Source: Virgibacillus litoralis (GTDB lineage: Bacteria; Bacillota; Bacilli; Bacillales; Amphibacillaceae). Taken from it: DNA of 64,000 nt. The position numbers and the translations under genes are program-made. This document shows, one piece after another, positions 25,532 to 34,679 of this stretch. Where the stretch lies: assembly GCF_017873675.1 (NCBI RefSeq), contig NZ_JAGGKK010000007.1, positions 62,001 through 126,000 on the forward strand, given 5' to 3'. Positions within the stretch are counted from its first letter, which is position 1; each line of letters starts with the position of its first letter. The notes under the pieces were generated by a model. That model was not told the origin of the DNA and searched no databases. It worked only from the letters and a program-made list of their open reading frames with translations.

Positions 25532-26896
25532 ATGTTTTACAATAATTCAATTTTTCGCTGGATAAATAAGCTATCACCAGTACAGCTGATACTATTATTT
25601 TATTTAATTGCTGTTATCATTTCTACTGCTATGTTAGCGTTGCCGGTTGCACATCAAGATGGGGCGGATATACCATTTATAGATATACTATTTACAGCAG
25701 TTAGTGCCATCAGTGTAACAGGCCTAAGCACAATAACGATTGCAGATACTTTTAGTACAACTGGCTTTTTTCTCCTTGCTCTAATTCTTCAGCTTGGTGG
25801 CGTAGGAGTAATGGCAGTTGGAACATTTATTTGGTTATTGATTGGGAAAAAAATTGGACTTCGAGAAAGACGTTTAATAATGACAGACCAGAATCAAACA
25901 ACATTTGGTGGTCTCGTACGTTTAATAAAGCAGATTGTACTTGTAATTCTTACGATTGAATTCATTGGTTTTATAATACTGGGAACTCATTTCTTACAAT
26001 ACTTTCCAACAGCATCAGAAGCATATATGCAAGGCTTTTTTGGGGCAATAAGTGCAACAACAAATGGCGGGTTTGATATAACAGGCCAGTCATTAATTCC
26101 CTTTAAGAATGATTACTTTGTTCAATTTATTAATATGCTATTGATTATCTTTGGGGCAATTGGTTACCCTGTTTTAATTGAAGTAAAAGAATATATGTTT
26201 GCTGGTTCAGAAAAACGCAAACATTTACGATTTACATTATTTACGAAAGTAACAACCATGACCTTTTTGGTGCTGATTGTTGTTGGAACTGTTTTTATTA
26301 TGCTTTTGGATATCGGGGGCTTTTTCTCGGATAAATCTTGGCATGAAATTTTATTTTACTCTTTATTTCAATCAATCACAACTCGAAGCGGTGGACTTTC
26401 GACAATGGATGTTAGTCAATTAACTGAATCTAACCACTTTTTTATGTCATTTCTTATGTTCATAGGTGCGTCTCCGAGTAGTGCTGGTGGGGGGATTCGC
26501 ACAACGACCTTCGCGCTAGTTATCATATTTATGATTACGTATGCTAGAGGTGGAGGGAGCATCCGAATCTTCAGGCGAGAGGTTTATGAGGATGATTTGC
26601 TTAAAGCAGTAACAGTGACACTTATGGCTGGAATCTTTGTATTTACATCTGTATTAGTAGTATCAATTGTTGAGCCATTCCGATTATCAGAAATTTTATT
26701 TGAAATTACATCTGCCTTCGGTACAGTTGGCTTATCGCTTGGAATTACAAGTGAACTGTCAACGTTTAGTAAAGTTGTAGTGATGATTTTAATGTTTATT
26801 GGAAGAGTAGGAATTATTACCTTTTTATTCATGTTCAAAAATAGTAAAAAGAGTGGAAAGTTTCATTATCCAAAGGAAAAAATGATAATTGGATAA
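25532..26896 (+). CDS. Ktr-type potassium uptake channel subunit (KtrB/KtrD), 454 aa
   Basis: A membrane subunit of the Trk/Ktr/HKT superfamily with about eight helices plus four P-loops. Selectivity-filter glycines are seen in SAISVTGLST, SATTNGGFDI, SITTRSGGLST and SAFGTVGLSLG. It carries sodium-coupled or sodium-stimulated potassium into the cell together with a cytoplasmic KtrA/KtrC ring. A matching KtrC-like gene lies at 58979, so this is probably the KtrD partner, but KtrB cannot be excluded. ATG follows AAGGAGCAACGCT. It is monocistronic or linked to the following signalling gene (24-base gap). Confidence 0.9.
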   Translation: MFYNNSIFRWINKLSPVQLILLFYLIAVIISTAMLALPVAHQDGADIPFIDILFTAVSAISVTGLSTITIADTFSTTGFFLLALILQLGGVGVMAVGTFIWLLIGKKIGLRERRLIMTDQNQTTFGGLVRLIKQIVLVILTIEFIGFIILGTHFLQYFPTASEAYMQGFFGAISATTNGGFDITGQSLIPFKNDYFVQFINMLLIIFGAIGYPVLIEVKEYMFAGSEKRKHLRFTLFTKVTTMTFLVLIVVGTVFIMLLDIGGFFSDKSWHEILFYSLFQSITTRSGGLSTMDVSQLTESNHFFMSFLMFIGASPSSAGGGIRTTTFALVIIFMITYARGGGSIRIFRREVYEDDLLKAVTVTLMAGIFVFTSVLVVSIVEPFRLSEILFEITSAFGTVGLSLGITSELSTFSKVVVMILMFIGRVGIITFLFMFKNSKKSGKFHYPKEKMIIG

Positions 26897-26920
26897 ATAT
26901 GCAGAGGCTGCTGGGAGTGG

Positions 26921-28879
26921 ATGTCCATGTCAAAGGAAGATGTGTTACCAATACATAATCAAGTTTTTGAAAGTTTAAAAGAGGCTATTCTTTTTGTCCG
27001 AAAAAACGGAGAAATTATAAAAGGTAATAACGCTGCTCATTCCTTATTAAAGATGGAGGAGTATACATCTATTTCCGATTATTTGGAGTTTAGTCTGCTA
27101 ACAGAAAATGATGAAAATCATCTCTTAATGGAACAAAAGAATAATAATGGAAAGCTTATTGAAATTAAATCCATACGTGTTGAAGATAATGTTTATTGTC
27201 TTATAATGAGTGATTTACCCATCCATGATAAAACGGATGAAGTAAAGAAATATATTAATCATTTAATTCATGCTAGTTCTGAGGGAATGGTAATGTATGA
27301 TAATGAAATCATAATTGATTGTGACCAAACATTTGCGGATATGTTTGGATATTCAGAAAGTGAAATCAAAGACATGAAAATATCACAATTAATGGATGCT
27401 AACAGCACCTATAAACTAGCTGAAATTATCCATAATGACCCTGATAAACCCTATGAATTAACTGGTATCAGAAAAGATGGCACATCATTTTACATGGAGT
27501 TTATGGAGCATCCGTATAATAACCTGGGTAACATTGCCCGTGTTGCAATCATTAAAGATATTACAGATAAAGTAGAAAATGAAAAACGAATTGAATTCAT
27601 GGCATACTACGACGAACTTACTGATTTACCAAATAGAAATTTTTTCCATAAAGTCCTTGGTGAAGCTATTAAAGAAGCACATTTAAATGATGAAATGCTG
27701 GCTGTATACTTTATTGACGTGAATTACTTCAAAGAAATTAATGATACATTAGGATACTCTTTTGGTGATCAATTATTAAAGGCGTGTAGTAATCGGTTTA
27801 AAGCATTTTTACACACAGATACATTTATCGCTAGAATGGGTGGTGATGAATTTCTGATTCTGCAAAGGCGTACTACAAATAAAGGTTCTGCAATTGAATT
27901 AGCAGAGAGTCTGATATCTGAGTTTGAAAAGCCCATTAAAATTGACGATTATGAAATGTTCCTATCCATTAGTATCGGAATTAGTATGTATCCAGAGAAT
28001 GGACAAACACCGAATGATTTAATTAAACATGCTGATTCAGCGATGTATGTTATTAAGGAACAACACCATAATAATTATAATGTTTTTGAATCATCTATTT
28101 CAGAGAATTTCAAAGCAATGCTGACTATGGAAAGTGAATTAAGGCAAGCGCTAAAAGAAGGTCATTTCGAGCTGCATTATCAACCTCAAAAGAACCTTAA
28201 TACTGGAAAAATTATTGGTCTGGAGGCATTACTTCGCTGGAATCATCCTGTTAAAGCATATATTCCACCTGATGACTTTATTTCACTCGCAGAAAAAACT
28301 GGACTTATTATTGATATTGGTGATTGGGTCCTAAAAGAAGCATGTAAACAGAACAAGTTATGGCAAGACAACGGATACTACCCAGTTATCGTAAGCGTTA
28401 ATTTATCAGCAAAGCAATTTCATCAGAAGGGATTAGTAGAAAAGATAAAAAATATTCTACACGATACTGGTCTGGACCCTTCTTATTTGGAACTTGAGAT
28501 AACGGAAAGTATGGCAATGACAAATGAAGAGTATATGCTGGAAACAATTCAGCAATTGCGTGCCCTTGGAGTATTAGTTTCAATTGATGATTTTGGTACG
28601 GGATATTCATCACTAAAATATTTAAGCTTATTTCCAATTACCAAACTAAAAATTGATAAAATGTTTATGAATGAAAATCAGAAACAAAATCAGGCAATAG
28701 TAAAATCAATTATTCATATGTCACATTCCCTGGATATGAAGGTTATTGCAGAAGGTGTAGAAACAGTTGATCAGCTTAACTTTCTGGAAGGTGAGAAGTG
28801 TGATGAGATGCAAGGTTTTTATTTTAGCAAGCCATTGCCGCCTGATAAGTTAACAAAATTATTTAAGACAGTAGGTTAA
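26921..28879 (+). CDS. PAS-GGDEF-EAL cyclic-di-GMP enzyme, 652 aa
   Basis: A soluble signalling protein with two PAS-like sensor domains (about 10-100 and 115-225; the second has FADMFGYSESEIKDM), a GGDEF domain (about 230-390; intact MGGDEF, so cyclase activity is possible) and an EAL domain (about 400-650; LEALLRWNHP, EITESMAM, DDFGTGYSSLKYLSLFP, AEGVET) with the expected phosphodiesterase residues. Both activities may be present. ATG 26921 and ATG 26927 are both possible starts; GGGAG lies just upstream. A PilZ effector gene lies at 32359-32712. Confidence 0.92.
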   Translation: MSMSKEDVLPIHNQVFESLKEAILFVRKNGEIIKGNNAAHSLLKMEEYTSISDYLEFSLLTENDENHLLMEQKNNNGKLIEIKSIRVEDNVYCLIMSDLPIHDKTDEVKKYINHLIHASSEGMVMYDNEIIIDCDQTFADMFGYSESEIKDMKISQLMDANSTYKLAEIIHNDPDKPYELTGIRKDGTSFYMEFMEHPYNNLGNIARVAIIKDITDKVENEKRIEFMAYYDELTDLPNRNFFHKVLGEAIKEAHLNDEMLAVYFIDVNYFKEINDTLGYSFGDQLLKACSNRFKAFLHTDTFIARMGGDEFLILQRRTTNKGSAIELAESLISEFEKPIKIDDYEMFLSISIGISMYPENGQTPNDLIKHADSAMYVIKEQHHNNYNVFESSISENFKAMLTMESELRQALKEGHFELHYQPQKNLNTGKIIGLEALLRWNHPVKAYIPPDDFISLAEKTGLIIDIGDWVLKEACKQNKLWQDNGYYPVIVSVNLSAKQFHQKGLVEKIKNILHDTGLDPSYLELEITESMAMTNEEYMLETIQQLRALGVLVSIDDFGTGYSSLKYLSLFPITKLKIDKMFMNENQKQNQAIVKSIIHMSHSLDMKVIAEGVETVDQLNFLEGEKCDEMQGFYFSKPLPPDKLTKLFKTVG

Positions 28880-28888
28880 AGATATGTA

Positions 28889-28926
28889 AAAAAAAGCTTG
28901 TGCTAAGAGTAGCACAAGCTTTATTT
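28889..28926. terminator. terminator after the GGDEF-EAL gene
   Basis: AAAGCTTGTGCT pairs with AGCACAAGCTTT around AAGAGT. A-rich and T-rich flanks allow action on both strands, serving also the convergent small gene. Confidence 0.85.
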
Positions 28927-29026
28927 AATAGTAAAAAGTTGCACCTACGATAATAAGCAGGATAAACAGTACAACGATTAACGCAAAGTTGTTTCCGTAT
29001 CCTTGGTAACCACCATAACCACCCAT
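28925..29026 (-). CDS. YjcZ-family small spore protein, 33 aa
   Basis: The peptide MGGYGGYQGYGNNFALIVV... has a Gly/Tyr-rich head and a hydrophobic C-terminal helix ending GATFYY, the hallmark of the YjcZ/SscA small sporulation proteins that are often missed in annotation. GGAGGTGATAATGA precedes ATG on the coding strand, an excellent Shine-Dalgarno. It probably associates with the spore coat or membrane late in sporulation. Its exact role is unknown. Confidence 0.85.
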   Translation of the reverse strand: MGGYGGYQGYGNNFALIVVLFILLIIVGATFYY

Positions 29027-29125
29027 TCATTATCACCTCCTACGTGTTACACTTATACTATATGATAAACGCAACAAAACGTATGGACGTTTGACTAAAT
29101 AATTTAATAAGAATGTTTGTTAGAA

Positions 29126-30268
29126 CTATTCAATCAGGGTCTTAGATAAATTTAAAATTTTTAATTGGTCATTTTCATTTCCGATTGTAAGTACATATTT
29201 AAATGTTTCTTTTTTTGTTTCTTCTTTATTCTGCAAATTAGTTTCCACAGTTACATCTACGGTTGTTTCTACTTGGTTGTCCTTTTTAATCTTGCTGGAA
29301 AAATCAGAGTACTCTAAATCAATAATATGAATATATCGTTCTCGGAAATCCGAGTAAGAGTTTTCTGATTGCATTGAACTGCCTAACAATGTATAAGCAC
29401 CTACATAATCTCTTATAATAAAACTTTCAAAAAAGTAGTCAATTATGTATTCAGCGTTTTCCTTGAGTTCTTCCGGTTTTGTAGTACTGCCAATTTCGGA
29501 AGTATTAGCAAAATCCAACTGTTCATTCTGCGCCTCATTCGACCATGTTGTAATTTTTTCAATAACTTCGCTTATCGGAATACTAAATCCAATTGTTCCA
29601 TCTTCGGTACCTACAGAATTAATCCCAATAACATTCCCAGTTTCTCTGTTGATTAGAGGGCCACCACTATTACCATGCGTTATTTGCGCTGATATTTGAT
29701 AGACATTTTCATAATTAAATCCATCAACTGAAAAATTTCGTTCAGTACCAGATATAATTCCTAAAGTTACTGTATTCTGAAATCCATGCGGGCTCCCGAG
29801 TGCAATGACTTCATCTCCCATTTCAGCTTGTATATCTTTTTCAATTGATAAGGAGTTTTGACCAGCAAGCTGTGGCACACGGATAACGGCAATGTCCGTT
29901 TCTTTTCCCATACCAATTACTGCTGCAGGGTATATACGCGCGTTCGCGGTTCTAACATAGATTACATCAGCATCTCTAACAACATGTGCATTGGTAATAA
30001 TATCACCTTTATTATTATATAAGAATCCTGAGCCGGTGATTGTATTGAATTCATTTTGCCCTTCTATCTGTACAACATTTTTTTCAGATTCATGAATAAT
30101 TGTCTTAAGGTCAATACTATTGGAACTAGATTCTACTTTACTTATCACCGGATTATTTACAGAGACATTTTTGGAAGCCCAATAGTCATTGATTGAAAAT
30201 AATAGGAACGCCCCTATAATAATAACAAGCGCTGATACTATAATAGGTTTCGTCTGCATTTTACTCAT
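29126..30268 (-). CDS. membrane-anchored HtrA-like serine protease, 380 aa
   Basis: An N-terminal anchor (residues 8-26) is followed by an S1C trypsin-like domain. The triad is intact: His in TNAHVV, Asp in ETDIAVI and Ser in THGNSGGPL. No PDZ domain follows; instead residues of about 255-380 form an extracytoplasmic domain resembling an NTF2-like or lumazine-like fold (YIIDYFFESFIIRDYVGAYTLL). It should act outside the membrane in envelope protein quality control. It lies 28 bases downstream of a zinc-ribbon membrane protein gene and is probably co-transcribed. Its substrates are unknown. Confidence 0.88.
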   Translation of the reverse strand: MSKMQTKPIIVSALVIIIGAFLLFSINDYWASKNVSVNNPVISKVESSSNSIDLKTIIHESEKNVVQIEGQNEFNTITGSGFLYNNKGDIITNAHVVRDADVIYVRTANARIYPAAVIGMGKETDIAVIRVPQLAGQNSLSIEKDIQAEMGDEVIALGSPHGFQNTVTLGIISGTERNFSVDGFNYENVYQISAQITHGNSGGPLINRETGNVIGINSVGTEDGTIGFSIPISEVIEKITTWSNEAQNEQLDFANTSEIGSTTKPEELKENAEYIIDYFFESFIIRDYVGAYTLLGSSMQSENSYSDFRERYIHIIDLEYSDFSSKIKKDNQVETTVDVTVETNLQNKEETKKETFKYVLTIGNENDQLKILNLSKTLIE

Positions 30269-30296
30269 GTGTTCACCTCATTAAGAACATTAGATA

Positions 30297-31460
30297 TTAT
30301 TGATTGGTATACCATTTTATTTTATCCACTTTGATATTAATGTTTTTACCCTCTTGATCTATATCAAAATGGGTGAACTCAAATTCACCAACTTCATCAG
30401 GGTACAGTGTCTCTGGATATACATATACTTCATTTGATAAAAATTCACTTCCTGACTTGGATGATAATGTATATTCCACCAATATTGTATTTATAGGAAT
30501 TGTTGCAACACTTTTTACTTTACCCTTTACAACTAATTTATCCTGTTCATTATTTTCAACATTGACTGAAACAAGTTCAATCGCATCATTTTCATTTAAT
30601 TTCCGTTCTTCTTCTGCAGAACTTATTGCCTGCTCAATTCGTTGACGTTGTGCTGTTTCAAATGCTGTTTTTTCTTTATCAATAGTGGTTTTCAGGCTTT
30701 GCAGCTTTCCTGAGTTTGGGGCATACTTTAAGCCGTCTTCAACTATTACTAGCGCATCTGAAAACTGTTTATCATTAAGATTTTCGCTTGCTTTTGAAAA
30801 GGTATAATCAACAATTTGATTTCGAATGTCAGTAGTAATTTCAGCTGCTTCATCATGCTTGATCGACTCTGCTTCCCACAGCAAGGTTTTCATGTCATTA
30901 ATACTTGGTTTTTGATCTAATTTATGTTTAAGCTCTTCTATCTTTATTAAATTGCGTTTTGATGTAAGTTTATTTATTAATTGGGTAACTGCATTGCCAT
31001 TATAGTTACTTAATGAGTTCTCAGCATCATTGATTAGAGATAGTGCTTTTTGGTATTCCTGTTTCTTTAAAAAGTTATTTGCTTTTTCAATGCTGTTTTC
31101 TATTTTTAAAGCTTCTTGTACATAAGTTAAGGCAATATCTGCTTGCTTAAATTCTTTACTATTTTCAAGAGCAGATTGAAGTAATTCTTTCGCTTCTCCA
31201 TACTGGCCTTCCATAACGCTTTCTTCGGCTTTATTGTATAAGTCACTTGCTTCGGCCGTTTGATTTTGCATAAATATATAGTAGATACCTGCAGATAAAA
31301 TAACTAAAGCTAATATTGAAATGGGGAGGTACCAATATTTATTAAACGATTTATGGTTTTTGAGTCGCTCGGCTGCGTCTTCTGGCAGTTGTTTGCCGCA
31401 TTTTATACAATATAACTCATTTTCTTCTACTTTTGTGCCACAATAAGGACAGTGGTGCAT
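30297..31460 (-). CDS. zinc-ribbon membrane protein with TPR-like repeats, 387 aa
   Basis: The N-terminal zinc ribbon has two CxxC pairs (CPYCG and CIKCGKQ, residues 4-27), then a transmembrane helix (about 42-63), a long helical region with TPR-like repeats (AEESVMEGQYGEAKELLQSAL; KKQEYQKALSLINDAE; LNDKQFSDALVIVEDGLKY) and a C-terminal beta domain (about 295-387) of FxLYD-like character. The ribbon is cytoplasmic and the repeats outside. ATG 31460 (MHHCPYCG) follows AGTAGG. It forms a unit with the HtrA-like protease and may present substrates or sense envelope stress; that is inference. Confidence 0.75.
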   Translation of the reverse strand: MHHCPYCGTKVEENELYCIKCGKQLPEDAAERLKNHKSFNKYWYLPISILALVILSAGIYYIFMQNQTAEASDLYNKAEESVMEGQYGEAKELLQSALENSKEFKQADIALTYVQEALKIENSIEKANNFLKKQEYQKALSLINDAENSLSNYNGNAVTQLINKLTSKRNLIKIEELKHKLDQKPSINDMKTLLWEAESIKHDEAAEITTDIRNQIVDYTFSKASENLNDKQFSDALVIVEDGLKYAPNSGKLQSLKTTIDKEKTAFETAQRQRIEQAISSAEEERKLNENDAIELVSVNVENNEQDKLVVKGKVKSVATIPINTILVEYTLSSKSGSEFLSNEVYVYPETLYPDEVGEFEFTHFDIDQEGKNINIKVDKIKWYTNQ

Positions 31461-31621
31461 AATAAAACCTACTTTCATTGACTAAGCCTATTCTGATTTC
31501 TTTTCTATTTTATCATATTTTTGCTTTATTTAGGAAAAGGAAATTGATATGATAGGAGAAGGAAGAAAGATACTTTAAATGTTACGATTGTACATAAATT
31601 TAATAGAGGAGGTACAAGCAT

Positions 31622-31708
31622 ATGGAACTTTGGGAAACCGCTTTTGGGATCATTTGTTTTGGATTACTTGCATTAAATATAGGCTACTGCATTTTTGATA
31701 ATGAATAA
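31622..31708 (+). CDS. tiny membrane peptide, 28 aa
   Basis: The peptide MELWETAFGIICFGLLALN... ends IFDNE: one hydrophobic helix with acidic ends. AGAGGAGG lies about ten bases before ATG, and a strong terminator follows at 31724. It could be a small accessory subunit of a membrane complex. No family is recognised. The good Shine-Dalgarno and terminator are the main reasons to accept it. Confidence 0.55.
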   Translation: MELWETAFGIICFGLLALNIGYCIFDNE

Positions 31709-31723
31709 TAAAATTCAAATATA

Positions 31724-31756
31724 AAAAGGGTCGGACAATTGATGCCTGACCCTTTT
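31724..31756. terminator. bidirectional terminator between the 28-aa gene and lepB
   Basis: AAAAGGGTC pairs with GACCCTTTT around a loop, with A-rich and T-rich flanks. It serves both convergent genes. Confidence 0.85.
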
Positions 31757-31758
31757 CT

Positions 31759-32292
31759 TCATTTCGTCATAGCCCATTGGTCAAATGGAAAAATAATCAG
31801 CTCCGATTTTCCAATGATATTTTCTTCACTAACAAACCCCAGACCATTTCTGCTATCTTTGCTTAATATTCGGTTATCACCCATAACAAAATAACTGTTC
31901 TCTGGTACCTTAATAGGACCAAATTCTCCGGTATTGCTTTTTGCATCTTTATTTATAAATGGCTGCCCATATTTTTCACCATTAATGTACAGTATGTGAT
32001 CTTCTACTTTTATGGTCTCGCCAGGTATCGCAATAATTCGCTTAACATAATTTTTTAGGGGTCTTTCTATAATCACAATGTCACCGCGTTGAGGTGTACC
32101 CATTAAGTACGTGAACTTATTGAAAAGTACTGTTTCTCCATCTTCAAGAGTGGGTTCCATACTCTCACCATCAACAATCGATGTTGCAAATACGAATGAT
32201 CTTAGAAAGAAAGCGAGTACGATTGCTATTAATATAGCTTTCAACCATTCCAGCCATTCATTTTTCTTTTTTGTTTTAGTCAAAGAAGACAT
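31759..32292 (-). CDS. lepB: type I signal peptidase, 177 aa
   Basis: A membrane serine protease that removes signal peptides from exported proteins. One N-terminal anchor (residues 15-37) is followed by the catalytic domain: Ser in DGESMEPTL (near 43), Lys in YVKRIIAIPG (near 83) and the MGDNRILSKDSR box E. This is the short Gram-positive SipS/SipT type with a Ser-Lys dyad. AAGGATG on the coding strand supports the ATG. It is probably one of several paralogues in the genome. Confidence 0.93.
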   Translation of the reverse strand: MSSLTKTKKKNEWLEWLKAILIAIVLAFFLRSFVFATSIVDGESMEPTLEDGETVLFNKFTYLMGTPQRGDIVIIERPLKNYVKRIIAIPGETIKVEDHILYINGEKYGQPFINKDAKSNTGEFGPIKVPENSYFVMGDNRILSKDSRNGLGFVSEENIIGKSELIIFPFDQWAMTK

Positions 32293-32358
32293 CCTTTCTC
32301 AATACCGTTCAGACGAAAATATAATTAGGAAAGTAATTATTTCAAGAAAAACATTATT

Positions 32359-32712
32359 TTATTTTTTTTTGTTCTGTTTGGCAATTTCTTTGAGTTCCTT
32401 TATCATATTGTTCTTATATTCGGCATCCGTATTTAACTGTAAGCCTACTTCAGAAGAATGGTGGAAGTTTTTGATCCATATTATTTTACCTGATGCATGA
32501 AAAGAATGAGACTTTAAGCTAAAGGAAAGGTTTATTTTCGTATTCTCTTTCAAATCAACAACATTTTTACAATTAATCTTTGCCCCTTGATTACTTACAT
32601 CAAGAATATGAACTTTGGTTGTTACTGTACTGTTTTCTTCTCTTTTAGTCATTTTTCCCTCAACTGGCTGATTAAACACGAAGCGATAAGCTTCATTTCT
32701 TTTGTAATACAT
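32359..32712 (-). CDS. PilZ-domain protein, 117 aa
   Basis: A small soluble single-domain protein. The PilZ features are an N-terminal basic segment (YYKRNEAYRFVF, in the place of the RxxxR motif) and DVSNQGAKINC (the D/NxSxxG motif), followed by beta strands (INLSFSL, GKIIWIKNF, EVGLQLN). It may bind c-di-GMP and pass the signal from the GGDEF-EAL protein encoded 4 kb away; the basic segment is not a perfect RxxxR, so binding is not certain. ATG 32712 follows AGGAGGG. Confidence 0.78.
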   Translation of the reverse strand: MYYKRNEAYRFVFNQPVEGKMTKREENSTVTTKVHILDVSNQGAKINCKNVVDLKENTKINLSFSLKSHSFHASGKIIWIKNFHHSSEVGLQLNTDAEYKNNMIKELKEIAKQNKKK

Positions 32713-32867
32713 CGAAACCCTCCTATAGTTTAAAATCCACATTTCTAAAATATCACTTTCAGTACAGTTGAAATAGGCTTTTGGTTACTTAAGCAGAAAC
32801 TTGTCTTTATTTGTGAACCTGTGCTAAAGTTAAGTAAGCAAAAAAAGGAGGTACTATATACATTAAT

Positions 32868-33047
32868 ATGTGCACTACAGAAAAGCTACTGGAAAGAATA
32901 GAATTCTTACGCAATAAAATGACTGATGTTGCTCTTGAAAAAGGATTTACAAGTATTGAATCAATTACTATCAGTCAAGAATTAGATAGGCTTTTAAATC
33001 TTTTCGATGACGTAAAACAGACTAAACATCAGAAAAGCATCGATTAA
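32868..33047 (+). CDS. Spo0E-like aspartyl-phosphate phosphatase, 59 aa
   Basis: A short two-helix protein with the Spo0E signature SQELDRLLN (residues 38-46). Such proteins dephosphorylate Spo0A~P and so delay sporulation. The N-terminal helix LLERIEFLRNKMTDVALEKG and the helix after the signature match the family layout. AAAGGAGG lies 14 bases before ATG 32868, a long spacer; no better start is in frame. It sits upstream of and convergent to patA. Confidence 0.85.
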   Translation: MCTTEKLLERIEFLRNKMTDVALEKGFTSIESITISQELDRLLNLFDDVKQTKHQKSID

Positions 33048-33059
33048 AGTACAGCTATA

Positions 33060-34226
33060 TTAAATTAATTTTTCCCTCTGTAAAAATGCCTCAAGGCGAT
33101 CGAGTCCAAGCTTGATTGTTTCCATGTCATACGCGTATGACAGACGCATATAACCTTCACCTAAGGAAGAAAAGGAATTCCCCGGAACTAATGCTATTTT
33201 ACCGTCCCGAACTAAATTAATTCCCAACTGAAATGAGGATATTTTATCTTTTATAGGAAACTTTGCGAAAAAATAGAATGCTCCATCTGGTTTATTGACA
33301 TCAAGCCCCATGTCTATTAAACGATTATATACATAATCACGTCTTTTCTTATATTCATTACGCATTTTAACGGGGTCGTTCAACCCGTTCGTTAACGCCT
33401 CTAATGCGGCATATTGGCTGATGGATGTTGCGCAAGACACATTGTACTGGTGAACCTTAAGCATGTGTTTTGTTAACCATTCAGGTGCTAGAGTATATCC
33501 AATTCGAAACCCAGTCATAGCATGTGATTTAGAAACACCATTAATGACTATCGTTCTTTCCTTAACCTCGTTAAACTCTGCAATTGACGTATGTTTCCAA
33601 TCATAAACAAGCTCACTGTATATTTCATCTGCTAAAATAAATATATTTTTATGCTGCAAAATTGAAACCAGTTCTTGTAACTCATTCTTAGTGAATGAAG
33701 CCCCTGTTGGATTGGAAGGGTAGGGGAGAACGACACATTTTGTCTTACTTGTAATATGTTTATCCAGGTTTTCTTTTGTAAGTTTAAAATCATCATTAGT
33801 TGTATCTGCATAAACAGCATCCGCTCCAGCCAATTTTATAAGCGGTTCATATCCGGGATAAATTGGTGCAGGAAGAATTACTTCATCCCCTTGTGACAAA
33901 ATGGTGCGAAACGTTATATCGATAGCTTGTGATGCGCCTGATGTAACAATAATTTCCGATTTTGGGTCATAGCTAACGCCATAATTGTGTTCGTAAAATC
34001 TTGAGATAGCAGTTCGCAGTTCAATTATCCCTGCATTGTGTGTATACATAGTTTTATTATAATCTAGTGCAATTTTTGCAGCATCTTTTACGTGATCCGG
34101 TGTATGAAAATCGGGCTGTCCTATTGTTAGAGACGTCACATTCTGTTCATCAGACACCATATTGAAAAACTTCCGAATCCCCGATATTTCAATATCTTTA
34201 ACAGAACTATTTAGGTTTGGTCGCAT
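33060..34226 (-). CDS. patA: PatA, N-acetyl-LL-diaminopimelate aminotransferase, 388 aa
   Basis: A PLP-dependent fold-type I aminotransferase for the acetylated lysine/diaminopimelate pathway. Visible are SLTIGQPDFHTPDHV, TSGASQAID (phosphate cup), PAPIYPGYEPL, YPSNPTGASF, ADEIYSELVYD and the PLP lysine in NGVSKSHAMTGFRIGY. ATG 34226 follows CTGGAGG on the coding strand; a long upstream extension has no Shine-Dalgarno. It matches B. subtilis PatA in position before ykyB. DapH (43764) and DapL (44498) supply the neighbouring steps. Confidence 0.9.
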   Translation of the reverse strand: MRPNLNSSVKDIEISGIRKFFNMVSDEQNVTSLTIGQPDFHTPDHVKDAAKIALDYNKTMYTHNAGIIELRTAISRFYEHNYGVSYDPKSEIIVTSGASQAIDITFRTILSQGDEVILPAPIYPGYEPLIKLAGADAVYADTTNDDFKLTKENLDKHITSKTKCVVLPYPSNPTGASFTKNELQELVSILQHKNIFILADEIYSELVYDWKHTSIAEFNEVKERTIVINGVSKSHAMTGFRIGYTLAPEWLTKHMLKVHQYNVSCATSISQYAALEALTNGLNDPVKMRNEYKKRRDYVYNRLIDMGLDVNKPDGAFYFFAKFPIKDKISSFQLGINLVRDGKIALVPGNSFSSLGEGYMRLSYAYDMETIKLGLDRLEAFLQREKLI

Positions 34227-34337
34227 CAGTTTAACCTCCAGTTTAAAAATATTCATAAAATGTTCAAATAATTTTGATTTGTTATACAACATAAAGGGTA
34301 TAATAGATAATGAGCAGTTATAAAGGAGTGTGAAATT

Positions 34338-34502
34338 ATGCGCCCAATAAAATACCAAAATTTTGAAGACCTTGTACAGCAAAACAAGCAAGAACTATTA
34401 AGAGACGAAAATGAGTTAGAACAAATTGAAATTCGTCTGGAAAAAAAGCAATCAGATAAACAATCTAATAATCCAGAACACTTTTCTTCCTATTATCAAT
34501 GA
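34338..34502 (+). CDS. FbpB-like small protein, 54 aa
   Basis: The charged helical peptide starts MRPIKYQNFEDLVQQNKQEL and ends SSYYQ. It resembles the FbpB family of small proteins, which in B. subtilis are iron-limitation partners of a regulatory RNA. The N-terminal FEDLV..NK.EL pattern is the basis for the call. AAAGGAGTG precedes ATG, and TATAAT lies at 34301-34306. A half-match to a Fur box (GATAATGA) is near 34308 but is too weak to claim. It is divergent from patA. Confidence 0.6.
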   Translation: MRPIKYQNFEDLVQQNKQELLRDENELEQIEIRLEKKQSDKQSNNPEHFSSYYQ

Positions 34503-34621
34503 TTACTCATTTATAAGTCACTTTTTCTATTGATAATCATAACATAGGTTGTTAAGCAGAAACTATCTTTAAAACCTCAAAAAAACAGAGGCTGGAACAA
34601 AAGCGTTTTAGTCAATTTACA

Positions 34622-34679
34622 ATCCGAACTATGATTCAAAATTCTTGAAACAGAATTGGAATTAGTTCGGATTTTTTTT
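34622..34679 (+). terminator. second copy of the CCGAACT hairpin terminator
   Basis: ATCCGAACT (34622-34630) pairs with AGTTCGGAT (34664-34672), followed by a T-run. The loop sequence is almost the same as at 452-508. It is preceded by GAGGCTGGAACAAAAG. It may end the FbpB-like transcript. Confidence 0.75.

Noticed and set aside
34308-34323. possible Fur box before the FbpB-like gene
   Set aside because: Only one GATAAT half-site matches; the other half is poor.
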